64,000 nucleotides of DNA. It comes from Apiosordaria backusii. Lineage: Eukaryota > Ascomycota > Sordariomycetes > Sordariales > Lasiosphaeriaceae. Below are positions 63,501-64,000 of the stretch, piece after piece. Under the pieces are notes generated by a model. It was not told where the DNA came from. It ran no database searches and saw only the letters and a list, made by a program, of their open reading frames with translations. Where the stretch lies: positions 62,001 to 126,000 of the forward strand of contig JAUKTV010000012.1 of assembly GCA_030549205.1 (NCBI GenBank), in the 5' to 3' direction. The stretch's first letter is position 1. Each line of letters opens with the position of its first letter. Position numbers and translations under genes: made by a program.

Positions 63501-64000
63501 TATTTCTTTTTATTAGGTTTATTACTATATCTTTAATTAAGTTAATAAATAGTTTGACTATTTTAAAGATTTAGCATTTGCCTTTTTTAATTATCTTCTT
63601 ATTATTATTATTATAATCAGTAAGGCAAAAGTATCTGATATTTTAAAGCTTTTAATTAATAAGTCCTTATACTGCTTATTTTTATTATTAATATAATAAA
63701 TTGTTAATATTATTTTATTCAGTTGCTTTAATTAAATGCTTAAATAGTCCTATTATTATAGTAAGATTTAGCTATTAAAATAGATTATATAGACCTTTAC
63801 CTTTATTATTAACTCTATTTTTAATTTCCTTTTTAAATTTATTATTATATTTATTACTTTATTTACTTTTATATATATTACTTTAATTGCCTTTACCTTT
63901 AGCTTTTTATTTAACTTTCTATTTACCTTTTATTCTTACTTATCCTTTAACGTTAAAGCCTTAATTACCTATCCTTAAAGCCGGCATTATTAAATCTTAA

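Larger units (their letters stand above)
32740..64000. repeat. AT-rich, RIP-type retrotransposon tract
   Basis: At about 32,740 the sequence changes abruptly to AT-rich DNA dominated by TA dinucleotides, with CA and TG scarce and residual C/G mostly in GCC/GGC contexts. This is what C-to-T change at CpA on both strands gives. Over 31 kb only two ORFs exceed 60 codons. Recognisable Copia and Ty3/gypsy proteins read with many stops at former Gln/Trp codons. The tract continues beyond the window. Confidence 0.93.
55372..64000 (-). mobile_element. RIP-type Ty3/gypsy-like element(s), reverse; right end outside the window
   Basis: The sequence starting TGAAAAATCCGACTTAGC at 55372 replaces the outer Copia element and may be the end of a reverse-oriented LTR. 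Farther right, reverse-strand reading gives a gypsy-type reverse transcriptase around 60,250-60,560. No second LTR is visible, so the 5' end and the boundaries inside this block are not defined; more than one element may be present. Confidence 0.65.

Noticed and set aside
1..64000. CRISPR arrays, rRNA operon or bacterial-type operons
   Set aside because: No regular spacer repeats or rRNA are seen, and the gene structure is eukaryotic throughout.

Overview
The window is from a filamentous ascomycete (Pezizomycotina; a Sordariomycete, perhaps Sordariales, is my best guess). The support is short GT..AG introns of 54-112 nt with CTAAC/CTGAC-like branch sites, the gene families present (highly reducing polyketide synthase, F-box, NLR-type and subtilase-type proteins), a fungal-type intron-bearing tRNA-Thr, and a 31-kb AT-rich tract of dead retrotransposons with the look of repeat-induced point mutation (RIP).

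Layout. Bases 1-32,664 are gene-bearing, balanced-composition DNA. In order they hold: the 3' part of a highly reducing polyketide synthase gene (+) with a degenerate ketoreductase and no acyl carrier domain; an F-box gene (-); an 18-bp minisatellite; a tRNA-Thr(CGT) with an intron (+); a Golgi-type glycosyltransferase-like gene (+); a long gene-poor stretch leading to a small conserved-looking acidic/His-Gln-rich protein gene (+); an eight-exon gene for a 1250-residue C2H2 zinc-finger protein with a fungal domain of unknown function (+); a five-exon gene for a 1004-residue intracellular subtilisin-like (S8) protein (-); an unrecognised 316-residue protein gene (+); and a five-exon NLR-like gene (+) encoding a lipase-like domain, a NACHT-like module, about 21 ankyrin repeats and a SPRY domain. 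In the NLR-like protein the hydrolase nucleophile motif and both Walker motifs are degenerate although the gene is otherwise intact.

Bases ~32,740-64,000 are almost free of open reading frames and consist of RIP-type, stop-riddled retroelements. The core is a three-level nest of one 7.6-kb Copia family: an outer forward element (from 34,947) carries a reverse copy (38,049-53,912), which itself carries a complete forward copy (42,570-50,172). All five visible LTRs are 833-834 bp. Both nested insertions have perfect 5-bp target duplications and fall only 11 bp apart in element coordinates. A younger 647-bp solo LTR sits in the middle element. The outer element is cut off at ~55,372 by a second, reverse-oriented element with Ty3/gypsy-type reverse transcriptase.

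How the parts may relate: the S8 protein, the 316-residue protein and the NLR-like protein lie together at the edge of the repeat tract, an arrangement in which fungal self/non-self recognition or defence genes are often found. That role is inference. The polyketide synthase fragment, F-box and glycosyltransferase genes show no evident functional link to them.
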